Source: Candidatus Gastranaerophilales bacterium (GTDB lineage Bacteria; Cyanobacteriota; Vampirovibrionia; Gastranaerophilales; Gastranaerophilaceae). From it: a stretch of DNA of 64,000 bases. The stretch spans positions 1-64,000 of the forward strand of contig CAAGEQ010000033.1 of assembly GCA_900768915.1 (NCBI GenBank), written 5' to 3'. Numbering within the stretch: position 1 is the stretch's first letter; every line of letters begins with the position of its first letter. The notes beneath the pieces are model-generated. The model saw only the letters and a list, made by a program, of their open reading frames with translations, had not been told where the DNA came from and did not search any database. The translations under genes were made by a program, and so were the position numbers. Of the stretch, positions 17,595 to 25,541 are shown piece by piece.

Positions 17595-18461
17595 TTATAC
17601 ATACTCCTTGCTTATAATTAACGGTAACAAACCAAACAAATAGTATTTCTTTGTAGCCCTATAAACATAAACTTTTAATAGTTTAATACCAAAGAAATAA
17701 TACTCTCTTTTGCAAACCAAATTATCTCGTTCGCTCAAACGAATACCATAGTTATGACAAATTTTTGTTATATATTTTTTTGAAAAAATTTTATCTGCTC
17801 TTGGTTTATCAGATGCATCTTTTATCAAAGACTCATTATGTACCCAATAATGATATCTTGTATTTGGTACACACACCACACTACCCATTTTCGTCAAAAC
17901 ATCGGCAGTAAATGGCATATCTTCATATATCAAACCACCGATAAAACGTATTTCCTTTTCTTTCAAAACATTTGTTTTATATATCTTGTTCCAAACATAA
18001 CAATGTTCTGGTGCTTTTACTAATGCAAATTTTTCACTAATACCACTTTTAACAACAACATTGTCATACTTTATTAGTTCTTTTCGTTTTTTCTCATTCT
18101 CACGAATTATGCTTGCACAGGCAACATCTGCGTTATGTTGTGTTACTAAATTATATAATTTTTCATAAAAATCTTTTTCTATGAAATCATCACTATCTAA
18201 AAATCCAATATAATCACCTGTTGCTGTATCTATACCAGCATTTCTTGCATTGCTTAACCCTGCGTTTGATTGTGTAATAATAGTTATTCTGTCATCTTTT
18301 TCTGCATATTTCGCTAAAATATCTGCAGAATTGTCTGTTGAACCATCGTTTACACAAATGATTTCTAAATCCTCTAATGTTTGTGCAACAAGACTATCCA
18401 AGCATCTCGCTAGATATTTTTCTACATTATATACAGGTACTATCACACTTACTTTTGGCAT
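17595..18461 (-). CDS. Family 2 glycosyltransferase, first gene of the operon
   Basis: 288 residues; V-I-V-P-V-Y-N-V-E-K-Y-L, V-N-D-G-S-T-D-N-S and L-D-S-D-D-F give the canonical GT2 fold. The C-terminus ends Y-Y-F-F-G-I-K-L-L-K-V-Y-V-Y-R, a membrane-proximal tail common in EpsJ/WaaB-like enzymes. Shine-Dalgarno aaggaa lies about 8 nt before the ATG. It heads the operon GT2-GT2-ugd-(GT pseudogene); a REP-like repeat lies just upstream. Confidence 0.9.
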   Translation of the reverse strand: MPKVSVIVPVYNVEKYLARCLDSLVAQTLEDLEIICVNDGSTDNSADILAKYAEKDDRITIITQSNAGLSNARNAGIDTATGDYIGFLDSDDFIEKDFYEKLYNLVTQHNADVACASIIRENEKKRKELIKYDNVVVKSGISEKFALVKAPEHCYVWNKIYKTNVLKEKEIRFIGGLIYEDMPFTADVLTKMGSVVCVPNTRYHYWVHNESLIKDASDKPRADKIFSKKYITKICHNYGIRLSERDNLVCKREYYFFGIKLLKVYVYRATKKYYLFGLLPLIISKEYV

Positions 18462-18477
18462 CTCTTTTCCTTGTTTT

Positions 18478-18603
18478 TTATTTAATTGTCATTCCAAACT
18501 TGTTTCGGAAACTATTCTTTTGTCAAGCATAGCCTGATTTACGTTTTTCTCCACACAGATGCTGAAACGAGTTCAGCATGACGTTATGATTATTTAATTG
18601 TCA
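18478..18603. repeat. REP/MITE-like palindromic element between 14-bp direct repeats
   Basis: Two imperfectly matching arms in inverted orientation (gtcattccaaacttgtttcg from 18488; its partner ends in gttcagcatgac at about 18582) enclose about 45 nt. The right arm is itself a hairpin (atgctgaa-acgag-ttcagcat). The copies ttatttaattgtca at 18478-18491 and 18590-18603 are identical and flank it, although the right copy is a few nt from the arm. The right repeat includes the stop codon of the XRE gene. No second complete copy is seen in the window. Confidence 0.5.
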
Positions 18604-18930
18604 AGTTGTCACAGGTTCCATTGTCTTTAAAAACGACAATACAGCCTGCTGTTGTGTATTGTTGAATTTCTCCAACAACTTCAATATTTCATACATAGTT
18701 GATGAAACATTTTGGCTATCTTTCAGTTTTAATCTTGATATATCAATATCGAACATCTCCACTAAACTGAAAAATGTTTGCAAACTTGGTGTATATTCGC
18801 CTCGTTCAATTCTTGAATAATGTTGTGTTGAAACTCCCACACGTTCTGCAACATCAGATTGTTTCAATCCCTTTTCTACCCTTAAACTTTTTAGTAAACT
18901 CCCCAAATTTTTAAGATTTAAATTATCCAT
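18601..18930 (-). CDS. XRE-family transcriptional regulator
   Basis: 109 residues. Residues about 9-66 form a Cro/CI helix-turn-helix: L-G-S-L-L-K-S-L-R, L-K-Q-S-D-V-A-E-R-V-G-V-S-T-Q-H-Y-S-R-I-E-R-G, then S-L-Q-T-F-F-S-L-V-E. A Gln-containing C-terminal helix may dimerise. The -10 box of its promoter (18995-19000) abuts a long palindrome (18966-18994), so autoregulation is likely. It is divergent from a second, frameshifted XRE gene. Confidence 0.9.
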   Translation of the reverse strand: MDNLNLKNLGSLLKSLRVEKGLKQSDVAERVGVSTQHYSRIERGEYTPSLQTFFSLVEMFDIDISRLKLKDSQNVSSTMYEILKLLEKFNNTQQQAVLSFLKTMEPVTT

Positions 18931-18965
18931 TACAAAAATTCCGATACTTTAATCCCCAAATTGTG

Positions 18966-19000
18966 CATGACATTACAACTGTAATCACGTCATGATTATA
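18966..19000 (-). promoter_or_regulatory. Palindromic operator next to the XRE -10 box
   Basis: Nearly perfect dyad: catgac-attac-aact-gtaat-cac-gtcatg at 18966-18994, adjoining TATAAT read on the minus strand (18995-19000). The dyad covers the expected transcription start of the XRE gene, the place where a self-repressing XRE dimer would bind. Confidence 0.6.
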
Positions 19001-19079
19001 TATTATATAAAAATAATTATCAAGTTTTGTTTATAAATTGTTCATAACCTTGTAGTATTTTATTTGAAAGTATTATTTT

Positions 19080-19365
19080 ATGAATAACATTAAACATTTA
19101 TTAGGCGAAAATATTAAACAGAAGGCAGCACATAACACAAGAAAACCTAGCAGAACTTGTAGATAGAAGTAAAAATCACATTTCAAAAATTGAACAAGTG
19201 CTTACAAATCCCCCATTAGATTTATTGATAGAGATTGCTAATGCACTAAATGTATCAATGAATGAATTGTTTAATTTTTCCTATTTTGATAACACTATCA
19301 CTACTGAAAGAATGAAAAATACCTTATGCACAATTCAAAATAAAAAAAATTTAGAACTAATTTAA
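19080..19365 (+). pseudogene. Frameshifted XRE-family regulator
   Basis: From ATG 19080 the frame reads M-N-N-I-K-H-L-L-G-E-N-I-K, then shifts within the A-rich stretch near 19115. The next frame continues R-R-Q-H-I-T-Q-E-N-L-A-E-L-V-D, S-K-N-H-I-S-K-I-E and L-N-V-S-M-N-E-L-F-N-F to TAA at 19363-19365. Together these give a complete XRE protein of about 95 residues interrupted by one shift. A slippage-based on/off switch cannot be excluded. Confidence 0.7.
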
Positions 19366-19610
19366 AAAATTTATAGCCTTATCAATAATTACGAAAACGA
19401 CTAGAATCCTAATACAAACAATTAGCCTTAATTTCAGTAATGGTGTATATTTCACACTATTAAGTTATGTAATTAATTATTATAAACCTATTGTATTTTT
19501 TAGAAAAAAATGTACAATGAAAGTAGAAAGACTCATTATTCACGAGTGAACTGCATTACTAATATATATAACAAAATTAAATAGAAATGGCTTCAGTGAA
19601 AGGAGTTCTA
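19366..19610. other. Intergenic, no gene seen
   Basis: AT-rich stretch after the XRE pseudogene. A short imperfect palindrome (ctcattattcacgag, 19534-19548) lies near tgtacaat; no gene or clear terminator could be supported. Confidence 0.4.
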
Positions 19611-19821
19611 ATGGGTATTATTAAATACGTTATTCATTGCATTCTTGCATATTTTGAAAAGATTGGAACGAATAATTCAAAAGTTATTACATACTAAGTA
19701 TTATGGTTTTTAGTGTTTATCACATACTGCACTTATCCGATTTTACGCAGGAATCGGCTTAGGTGTGGTATTATTTTTTTTAGAAAAGAATATCTTTTTT
19801 CATGCAAATGAACTAAAATAA
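19611..19821 (+). pseudogene. Decayed small membrane protein
   Basis: An excellent Shine-Dalgarno (aaaggag) precedes ATG 19611, but the frame stops after 28 codons (M-G-I-I-K-Y-V-I-H-C-I-L-A-Y-F-E-K). The same frame continues hydrophobic (V-L-W-F-L-V-F-I-T-Y), then a shifted frame carries Y-A-G-I-G-L-G-V-V-L-F-F-L-E-K-N-I-F-F to TAA 19819-19821. Read together this is a two-helix membrane protein of about 70 residues with one stop and one frameshift. No family was recognised. Confidence 0.4.
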
Positions 19822-20038
19822 ATATTTTTAAAGTAAATACAAATATAAAAAACTGTTCATTACACAAAATCTATCGTTTTTTCTCACATAATAATCGTAT
19901 TTCATTAGAATGTTTGCTAAAAATAACTATTACTATAGTTTATAACTATTTTGTTATAAACTATAAAGAAAATATACTTGAAATTTAAATATGCTTATGC
20001 AATAATCTAAATATTGAAAATTTTATATTTTTTCAAAT
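19822..20038. other. Intergenic upstream of tRNA-Met
   Basis: AT-rich; contains an inverted repeat around tagtttataactattttgt / ataaactata (about 19935-19965) that may be a hairpin. No gene seen. Confidence 0.4.
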
Positions 20039-20112
20039 GGCAAGGTAGCTCAGCTGGTGAGAGCGCACGGCTCATACCCGTGAGGTCGAGAGTTCGAATC
20101 TCTCCCTTGCTA
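20039..20112 (+). tRNA. tRNA-Met (CAT)
   Basis: Full cloverleaf: acceptor ggcaagg with ccttgct (a G-U first pair), D arm gctc...gagc, anticodon stem cacgg/ccgtg with loop ctcatac (anticodon CAT, 20073-20075), T arm gagag-ttcgaat-ctctc, discriminator A, no encoded CCA. Because pair 1-72 is G-U rather than the initiator mismatch, it is an elongator Met tRNA or an Ile tRNA modified at C34. Confidence 0.92.
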
Positions 20113-20305
20113 TTTTTTATTGCTGTTTTACGGGTAATTCGCCGTGACGCAGGTTCTGACGAACCCCAATCGATTTTCGCTCAAGTTTTCGCTCAACTCT
20201 CTTGGAACGCACGGCTTCCTCTCGCTTGAACGATATTTAATCGTTCTCACTCGGCACAGTCCGTGAGGTCGAGAGTTCGAATCTCTCCCTTGCTATTTTT
20301 TATTG
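20078..20305. repeat. 45-bp direct repeat of the tRNA-Met 3' half, with insert
   Basis: The 3' part of tRNA-Met plus downstream T tract (20078-20122) recurs without a mismatch at 20261-20305. Just before the second copy, cgcacggct (20208-20216) repeats the 5' anticodon-stem sequence of the tRNA (20064-20072), but the anticodon loop residues catac are replaced by 44 nt (20217-20260) containing the hairpin gaacga-tatttaa-tcgttc. The acceptor and D arm are missing, so the second copy is a tRNA fragment. The 138 nt between the copies are visibly richer in G+C than the flanks. Confidence 0.85.
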
Positions 20306-20570
20306 GAAGTTTTTATTTCTCTATGTCCGTTGTGTGTCCATTTCTTTAATTATATGAATTAAGCACATGTATTACTTCAAGTTTTGTTTAAGAATTGAAC
20401 GAACATAACAAATTATTGTTTTATATCAAAACATTGTAATTTTTACGATAAATAAAACTATACCTTTTCCTACAAACCTTGTAGTAACAATATTTCGTAA
20501 GATATAAAAGACATTTTATATCTTAAAAAGATTGTAAAGTAATCCACTAAGTAAAAATCTACCAAAATAA
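20306..20570. other. Intergenic, no gene seen
   Basis: AT-rich sequence with one hairpin (aagatataaaa...ttttatatctt, about 20499-20525). No ORF with a ribosome binding site or RNA gene could be supported. Confidence 0.4.
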
Positions 20571-20598
20571 AAAAGACATCAGTTAAACTAATGTCTTT
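20563..20598 (-). terminator. Terminator after the duplicated tRNA-Ser fragment
   Basis: Stem aaagacat (20572-20579) / atgtcttt (20591-20598), loop 11 nt, followed by T-rich sequence on the minus strand. It lies directly after the duplicated tRNA-Ser 3' fragment, mirroring the terminator after the intact gene. Confidence 0.6.
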
Positions 20599-20599
20599 A

Positions 20600-20823
20600 A
20601 AATTCGGAAAAGGTGGGATTGTCTTGCTCGGTCGCATTAAACGGGACTCCGGTTTTTGTTTAAGAATTTTATTCTTTTCACAAAAACCTACGCCCTCTGC
20701 TCCCTCGCGTTCGAACCATAAACAAAACTTCGTTTTGTGGTTCTCATCGCACTAATAATAAAAAATAAAAAAAGATAGAGAAAACTCTATCTTTTTTTAT
20801 TTAAATTCGGAAAAGGTGGGATT
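20600..20823. repeat. 21-bp direct repeat of the tRNA-Ser 3' end, with structured insert
   Basis: aaattcggaaaaggtgggatt occurs at 20600-20620 and, as the 3' end of tRNA-Ser, at 20803-20823. The 182 nt between hold two strong hairpins: ggtttttgt...acaaaaacc (about 20652-20688), and gaacc-acaaaa-cttcg-ttttgt-ggttc (20713-20743). The second is framed by cctcgcgtt and ctcatcgcac, much like the frame of the insert in the tRNA-Met duplication. Confidence 0.8.
20768..20799. terminator. Terminator of tRNA-Ser
   Basis: Perfect 10-bp stem aaagatagag (20771-20780) / ctctatcttt (20785-20794) with an aaaa loop and T or A runs on both sides, immediately beyond the 3' end of the minus-strand tRNA-Ser. Confidence 0.8.
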
Positions 20824-20897
20824 CGAACCCACGGTGCAGATTGCTCCACACAACACCTTAGCAGGGTGCCGCCTTAAGCCTACTCGGCCACTTTTCC
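20809..20897 (-). tRNA. tRNA-Ser (GCT)
   Basis: 89 nt. Acceptor ggaaaag pairs with cttttcc; anticodon loop ctgctaa carries GCT; a long variable arm (gtgttgtgtggagcaatctgc region) typical of class II tRNA-Ser; T arm gtggg-ttcgaat-cccac. No encoded CCA. Confidence 0.93.
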
Positions 20898-20956
20898 AAG
20901 GCAAATTCCTTATGTTGTATATAATATCATAAAGATAAAAATTTATAAAGTATTTT

Positions 20957-20987
20957 TTATAAAATAAAAGCGAACCGAAGTTCGCTT
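20957..20987 (-). terminator. Terminator of the 51-residue protein gene
   Basis: Stem aagcgaac / gttcgctt with loop cgaa (20968-20987) followed by T-rich sequence on the minus strand. Confidence 0.65.
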
Positions 20988-21041
20988 AAATAACTCTCAT
21001 TCATCTTACTAAATCGATAGACCGTGATAATTATTGATACA

Positions 21042-21197
21042 CTACTTAACGGCTACTAACTTTTGTTGAACTCCTGCTTCTGCATTCATTCTTCTTGCAT
21101 TTGCCATTGCTGAGGAACGGCGTTTCTTTGCTCCTCTAAGTATGTATTCTACGCCACTGAAGGTATTACATGTTGGAATTTCAACTTTCTTTAACAT
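21042..21197 (-). CDS. 51-residue protein with N-terminal T-F-S-G motif
   Basis: Small gene found by reading the minus strand between tRNA-Ser and the peptidase. It has ATG at 21197, Shine-Dalgarno aaagga 7 nt upstream, 51 codons, TAG at 21042, and a terminator 55 nt further on. The product begins M-L-K-K-V-E-I-P-T-C-N-T-F-S-G (F13-G15), the position and form of the F-T-G tag on other proteins here. It continues with a very basic R-G-A-K-K-R-R stretch and an Ala/Met/Gln-rich tail, possibly nucleic-acid binding. No family recognised. Confidence 0.65.
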   Translation of the reverse strand: MLKKVEIPTCNTFSGVEYILRGAKKRRSSAMANARRMNAEAGVQQKLVAVK

Positions 21198-21363
21198 AGG
21201 TTGTCCTTTCTATTGCTTCCGTGACATGTATATCGGCATTTTTCAGAAAAACTTTAGATTTTTAAAAACATATTTTACAAAATTTAACATATGTGTAACA
21301 ATCAATAAAAGGTACTATTCCACTCCTTTATCACACCCAATTACGTAATATAGAAAAAATAAG

Positions 21364-21394
21364 CAATAAAAAAGACTATATAAAATATAGTCTT
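21364..21394 (-). terminator. Terminator of paralog B peptidase gene
   Basis: Stem aagactata (21372-21380) / tatagtctt (21386-21394), loop taaaa, followed on the minus strand by a run of T. It lies just beyond the stop of the peptidase gene at 21424. Confidence 0.75.
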
Positions 21395-21423
21395 AAATCA
21401 TAGGAAAATCATATAAAGGTTAA

Positions 21424-22002
21424 TTAAATTTTTCTTCTATCTCTAAGTGCTAATTGGTTTCTATAAAATGAACTGTTAGAGATTCTATCTTGTATATAGT
21501 CATGAGAAACTGTTGAACTATGTTCAAGATTTGCTAGACTGTTTAATCTTTGAGTTAACGCAGTTTGAGCATATTGTACATTATGTTTCTTTAATACTGA
21601 CCAATATTGTGCTTCTTTTCTAGTAGCAGTTGTTTCTTCTTCAAGTGTTGCAACTTTTCCTTTGTGGCAACTTTCGTGTGCGATTAAACATGCGATTTGT
21701 TCTGTTGGTGCGTTTTGAAATTTTGTATTGATTAGGATATATCTGTTTCCCCATACATCTGTTGTGTTTATTGCAAAATGATTTTTGTAATCGTATGAGA
21801 TTTGTGACAAATCATAAAATTTAATTTTTACTGAATTTTCTTGAAGATTATCAAATATTTCTTTTGCTCCAACGTCATCCAATAATGTTAATGCGGATCT
21901 GATTTGTACGTCTTCACTAAAATATTTTACATTTATTGCTGATACTTTTGATGCACATAGCACAAATAAACATGCTAAAAGCACTGCTACTCTCTTTAAC
22001 AT
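21424..22002 (-). CDS. Secreted HExxH metallopeptidase-like protein (paralog B)
   Basis: 192 residues with a clear Sec signal (K-R-V-A-V-L-L-A-C-L-F-V-L-C-A-S) and A-H-E-S-C-H-K as the HExxH zinc site, followed by E-E-E-T-T-A-T-R-K-E-A. It matches paralog A (3815-4393) over the whole length; both end R-R-K-I. The ATG at 22002 has agggaa 9 nt upstream, the same arrangement as in paralog A. It is followed by its own terminator and then the 51-residue tagged protein gene on the same strand. Confidence 0.75.
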   Translation of the reverse strand: MLKRVAVLLACLFVLCASKVSAINVKYFSEDVQIRSALTLLDDVGAKEIFDNLQENSVKIKFYDLSQISYDYKNHFAINTTDVWGNRYILINTKFQNAPTEQIACLIAHESCHKGKVATLEEETTATRKEAQYWSVLKKHNVQYAQTALTQRLNSLANLEHSSTVSHDYIQDRISNSSFYRNQLALRDRRKI

Positions 22003-22282
22003 AACACACATTCCCTACAATATTTTTTATCTAATTCCTTATGCCTTTTATAACGACACATGTTTTGAAAACTTTAATCAATTTATTGATTTTTTTATAA
22101 AATACTCATTTAGTAGTATATGTATTTCAGATATAGCGAGGCTTTTAGACTTTGTAACAAAATGTAAATATAAATAAAACAAAAAAGGCAATTTTTAAAC
22201 ACAGATATACTTTATATATACATAAGAGATAATTAAAATCTCAAAGAGAAATTAGGATAATTTAGAATAGAGGAAATAGGAT

Positions 22283-22486
22283 ATGGCATTCGGTGATTTA
22301 ACAACAAGAAGCAAAATTGATTTTACACAATCAAAAGATTTTGGTTTAAATGCAATCAACAAAAATTTTGGTAAGTTTACTTTTAACAAAGCAGCAGAAA
22401 CTGTTCCAATGACTAACCCAATTAATGAAGAACCAATTGGTGTTTTAAACAAAGATGAGGAAGGTCATATTAACGGTTTAGGTTAA
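22283..22486 (+). CDS. Small hypothetical protein
   Basis: 67 residues, not recognised. Soluble, with F-G-D-L-T-T-R near the start and I-D-F-T-Q (F14) that only partly resembles the F-T-G tag. A ribosome binding site (gaggaaatagg) precedes the ATG and a strong terminator lies about 110 nt downstream, so it is expressed as a unit. The 3' untranslated stretch contains a hairpin ctcga-ttat-tcgag (22528-22541). Confidence 0.55.
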   Translation: MAFGDLTTRSKIDFTQSKDFGLNAINKNFGKFTFNKAAETVPMTNPINEEPIGVLNKDEEGHINGLG

Positions 22487-22598
22487 TATTTAAACTGCTT
22501 TTAATTTATTTATAGAAAGATTAAACGCTCGATTATTCGAGGGTGAAGTGGTAATGTGCAAACAAGATTATCTATTCTATTCTAATTATCAAAATTTT

Positions 22599-22625
22599 AG
22601 AGCCGAAAGGCTCTTTTTTTTTATT
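22599..22625 (+). terminator. Terminator
   Basis: Stem agagcc / ggctct with a gaaa tetraloop, then a long T run on the + strand; it ends the transcript of the small gene at 22283. Confidence 0.9.
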
Positions 22626-22657
22626 TTTTTTGAACGTTTTTTTGTTAACATCTAAGA

Positions 22658-25420
22658 TTATTTAATACGTTTCAATGATGATATAAAGTTGTTCTTTTCA
22701 ATATCACCTTCAACTTTAGTTAAGAATATTTGGCAATCTTTATCATTCGCATCAATTGATGGCAATTCTGATAATTCAGATGCATAATAATTAGAGTCAT
22801 TTCTAGCACCTAATGATACTCTAGATGCGATAGAACTCAAAGAAATGTTTCTCAATACACCATAAACACCTTTTTTCTTGTTAGTTAGACGTGTATAAAT
22901 TCTAAGCGATGCATCACGGCTATCTAAGTCAAAACGTCCTGCTATATATGCACTCAATTGAGGTGCAAATGATTTTATTTTAATATGTTCAATTACGTTA
23001 TTACTTATTTCTAATGAACCTTCAATCTTATTGAATTTACCATCAGGTACGTTGATTATATCCCATATAGTTGTTGGACTAATCATTGCTAGTGGATTTC
23101 TAAATATTGATGCGAATTTAAGTACATATTCAATCAAACCGATTTTACCGATAGTTCCGTTTTGAACTAAAAATTTGATATGACCATTCAATTTTAAAGA
23201 TTCATCTGTATTAAGTCTGATTAAACCACTTGCTTTACCTGAAATTTCTTTTTCTAAGTTTAACAAAGAAGTAGCGATTATATCAGAGTTTACATCTTTT
23301 ACTCCTAGCAAGATATCATATTTATGATTTTTTAAATCGCATCTGGCATGGCAAGATGAATGTCCTTCGGCAAAATCAAATTTGTTAGAATCAAGTTTTA
23401 ACAAACTTTTTTCATCTAATGACAAGTTTGCGTGTAAATTACCAAAGTTAATTAGTTTATAAGAACCTTTTGCAAGATTGAAAGCACATTTTTTGATTAT
23501 TAAATTTGCCAAATCAAATGTTGGTGTATCACTATCTTCCGACACAACATCATCTGCTTTCGTCTGAATCTGTTCAGTACCTTGTTGATTAAAAGATTTA
23601 AGCATCTTATCAATATTCATATTATCAATAGTTAGATTGATATCATTAATAATAATAGGGAATGCGATATTGTTAACAAAATTACCAGTAAGGTGATATT
23701 TTGTTCTTCTATACCTACCAGAAGATTTTACATTAATTGTATTAAAATCTGTTTCTAATCTGCCAGATTCTATATATAGTCTTTGAGATGGTACTCTAAT
23801 TTTTGATAAATCTAAACTACCAAACAGTTTTACACCTTTTGGTCCGTCAATGGCTTTTAATCTTCCTAAAATTGTACCTCGTTTGAAGAAATCCTGTCTA
23901 ATAATCATATTAAGAAATTCACTTGGCATTGGTTCTTTTATATCAAAACCCATTTCTCTAACATCAATACCTTTTGAAAAATCAATAATACCATTTAGAC
24001 TAAGAATTCTTCTCTTTGTATATTGTGCAATTCCTGGAACTGTTACAAAATATTCCATGCTATTCAAATAAAGTTTTGAACCAATAAACTTCATTTTAGA
24101 GACAAGAACTCTTTCAACTTTATATTTACCAAGAGGTTCTCCACCAACTAACAAACTACATTCAGGATCAATTTTAAATAACCAAGTTAAATCTATTGCA
24201 CCATTTGCATATTTTAATATTAATTTTGTATCTGCTTTTCCAATTATACCCATTGGATAACACATTATTTTTGATAAATAATTTTGAGCAAAATCATTTG
24301 TTACGACAGCATCAGCGATAATATCTGCTGTTAAATTTTTTGTATAATTATTAATTTTACCGTTGAATTTTAAGTTATTCGCTTCTTGTGAAGCATAATA
24401 ACCTTCAAAATTTTTTAAAAGAATGTCCTTTTTACCTAATAAAATGCGACCTTTATGTATATGTACAGGCAAATTATGAACAGGTTTCAAAATTAAACAA
24501 ACTTTATTTAAAATTATATCACCTGACATATTTTTATTAGTGAATAAGAATTTAAAATTAAAACTTCCGTGTATATGCTCAAAACTTGATAATAATTCTG
24601 AGCCATTTGGAATAATCAAATTAGAATTAATTAAATCTGTAATATTTTCAATATCAAAATTATTAGAGAATACTTCTAAACGAAATTTCTTATTTTTATG
24701 TGCTTTTGCATTAATATGTACTATAGAATTATTCATCTGAACTGTACCGTTATTGATGAATAATTGACGTTTTTTTATAAATACCTTGTTCTCATCTTTA
24801 AGTTTAACATTGACAATATGTTTACCCTTTGTTATTTTTGCAAAAATATCATAATGGACATATTTACAACGTTTTTTTGTATGGTCTATCTGTAAATTTT
24901 TAGCATTGATATCAAAATACGTACCTTTTCCATCATTAAACAAAATTTTAATGCGTTTCACATACATTAAAGAATTAAGAAAATCAAATTTCCAATCCAA
25001 TTTAGTTTCTTTTTTTTCTGTTTTTGGAACTATTGATAATACTTTGTTTACATCTACAAAAATATCATCAGCACCAAGTACTTGCACTTTTAATTTTTTT
25101 ATAAAAATGTCTGAAAATGAAAATTTTGTATTAATGTTTTTGATATATATTAATTTATCATTTGTTTTTAATAATTGAAATTCATCTGTACTAAATGCAA
25201 TATTTGTAGAAAACCCCGTTTTAAGTTTAGGATTAACTATAACGTAATTTACACCTGTATATTTATATAATGCATTATTAACCTGTTGATGAACTCTTGT
25301 TGATTCAACTAATTTTGGCAATAACCATAGATAAAGAAACAAAAACATTCCAACAACAGTAACTACTAATGTCATTAATGAAATCATTATTATTTGATTT
25401 TTTGATAACTTTATAATCAT
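22658..25420 (-). CDS. AsmA-like / TamB-like envelope protein
   Basis: 920 residues: one N-terminal membrane helix (about 11-33), then a very long beta-rich region ending in an AsmA-type C-terminal domain (I-S-G-K-A-S-G, L-K-L-N-G-H-I-K-F, V-Q-N-G-T-I-G-K-I, F-N-K-I-E-G-S-L-E-I). Such bridge-like proteins carry lipids between inner and outer membrane. The open frame begins with TTG at 25429; the ATG at 25420 is preferred. An extended -10 (TGCTATAAT) lies only 11 nt before that ATG, so the leader is at most a few nt. It stands alone. Confidence 0.8.
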   Translation of the reverse strand: MIIKLSKNQIIMISLMTLVVTVVGMFLFLYLWLLPKLVESTRVHQQVNNALYKYTGVNYVIVNPKLKTGFSTNIAFSTDEFQLLKTNDKLIYIKNINTKFSFSDIFIKKLKVQVLGADDIFVDVNKVLSIVPKTEKKETKLDWKFDFLNSLMYVKRIKILFNDGKGTYFDINAKNLQIDHTKKRCKYVHYDIFAKITKGKHIVNVKLKDENKVFIKKRQLFINNGTVQMNNSIVHINAKAHKNKKFRLEVFSNNFDIENITDLINSNLIIPNGSELLSSFEHIHGSFNFKFLFTNKNMSGDIILNKVCLILKPVHNLPVHIHKGRILLGKKDILLKNFEGYYASQEANNLKFNGKINNYTKNLTADIIADAVVTNDFAQNYLSKIMCYPMGIIGKADTKLILKYANGAIDLTWLFKIDPECSLLVGGEPLGKYKVERVLVSKMKFIGSKLYLNSMEYFVTVPGIAQYTKRRILSLNGIIDFSKGIDVREMGFDIKEPMPSEFLNMIIRQDFFKRGTILGRLKAIDGPKGVKLFGSLDLSKIRVPSQRLYIESGRLETDFNTINVKSSGRYRRTKYHLTGNFVNNIAFPIIINDINLTIDNMNIDKMLKSFNQQGTEQIQTKADDVVSEDSDTPTFDLANLIIKKCAFNLAKGSYKLINFGNLHANLSLDEKSLLKLDSNKFDFAEGHSSCHARCDLKNHKYDILLGVKDVNSDIIATSLLNLEKEISGKASGLIRLNTDESLKLNGHIKFLVQNGTIGKIGLIEYVLKFASIFRNPLAMISPTTIWDIINVPDGKFNKIEGSLEISNNVIEHIKIKSFAPQLSAYIAGRFDLDSRDASLRIYTRLTNKKKGVYGVLRNISLSSIASRVSLGARNDSNYYASELSELPSIDANDKDCQIFLTKVEGDIEKNNFISSLKRIK

Positions 25421-25541
25421 TCCTAGCAATGATTATAGCATAAAAAATAGTTGAAAAATAATACTAGTGTATAGACTTAGACATTAAGGGAATATGAATA
25501 TTTTTTATAATGTTTAATACTTGATTTGAGGAGAAATTTTG

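Noticed and set aside
20014..20229. 71-codon open frame on + strand
   Set aside because: It reads through tRNA-Met and the duplicated tRNA region; no ribosome site.
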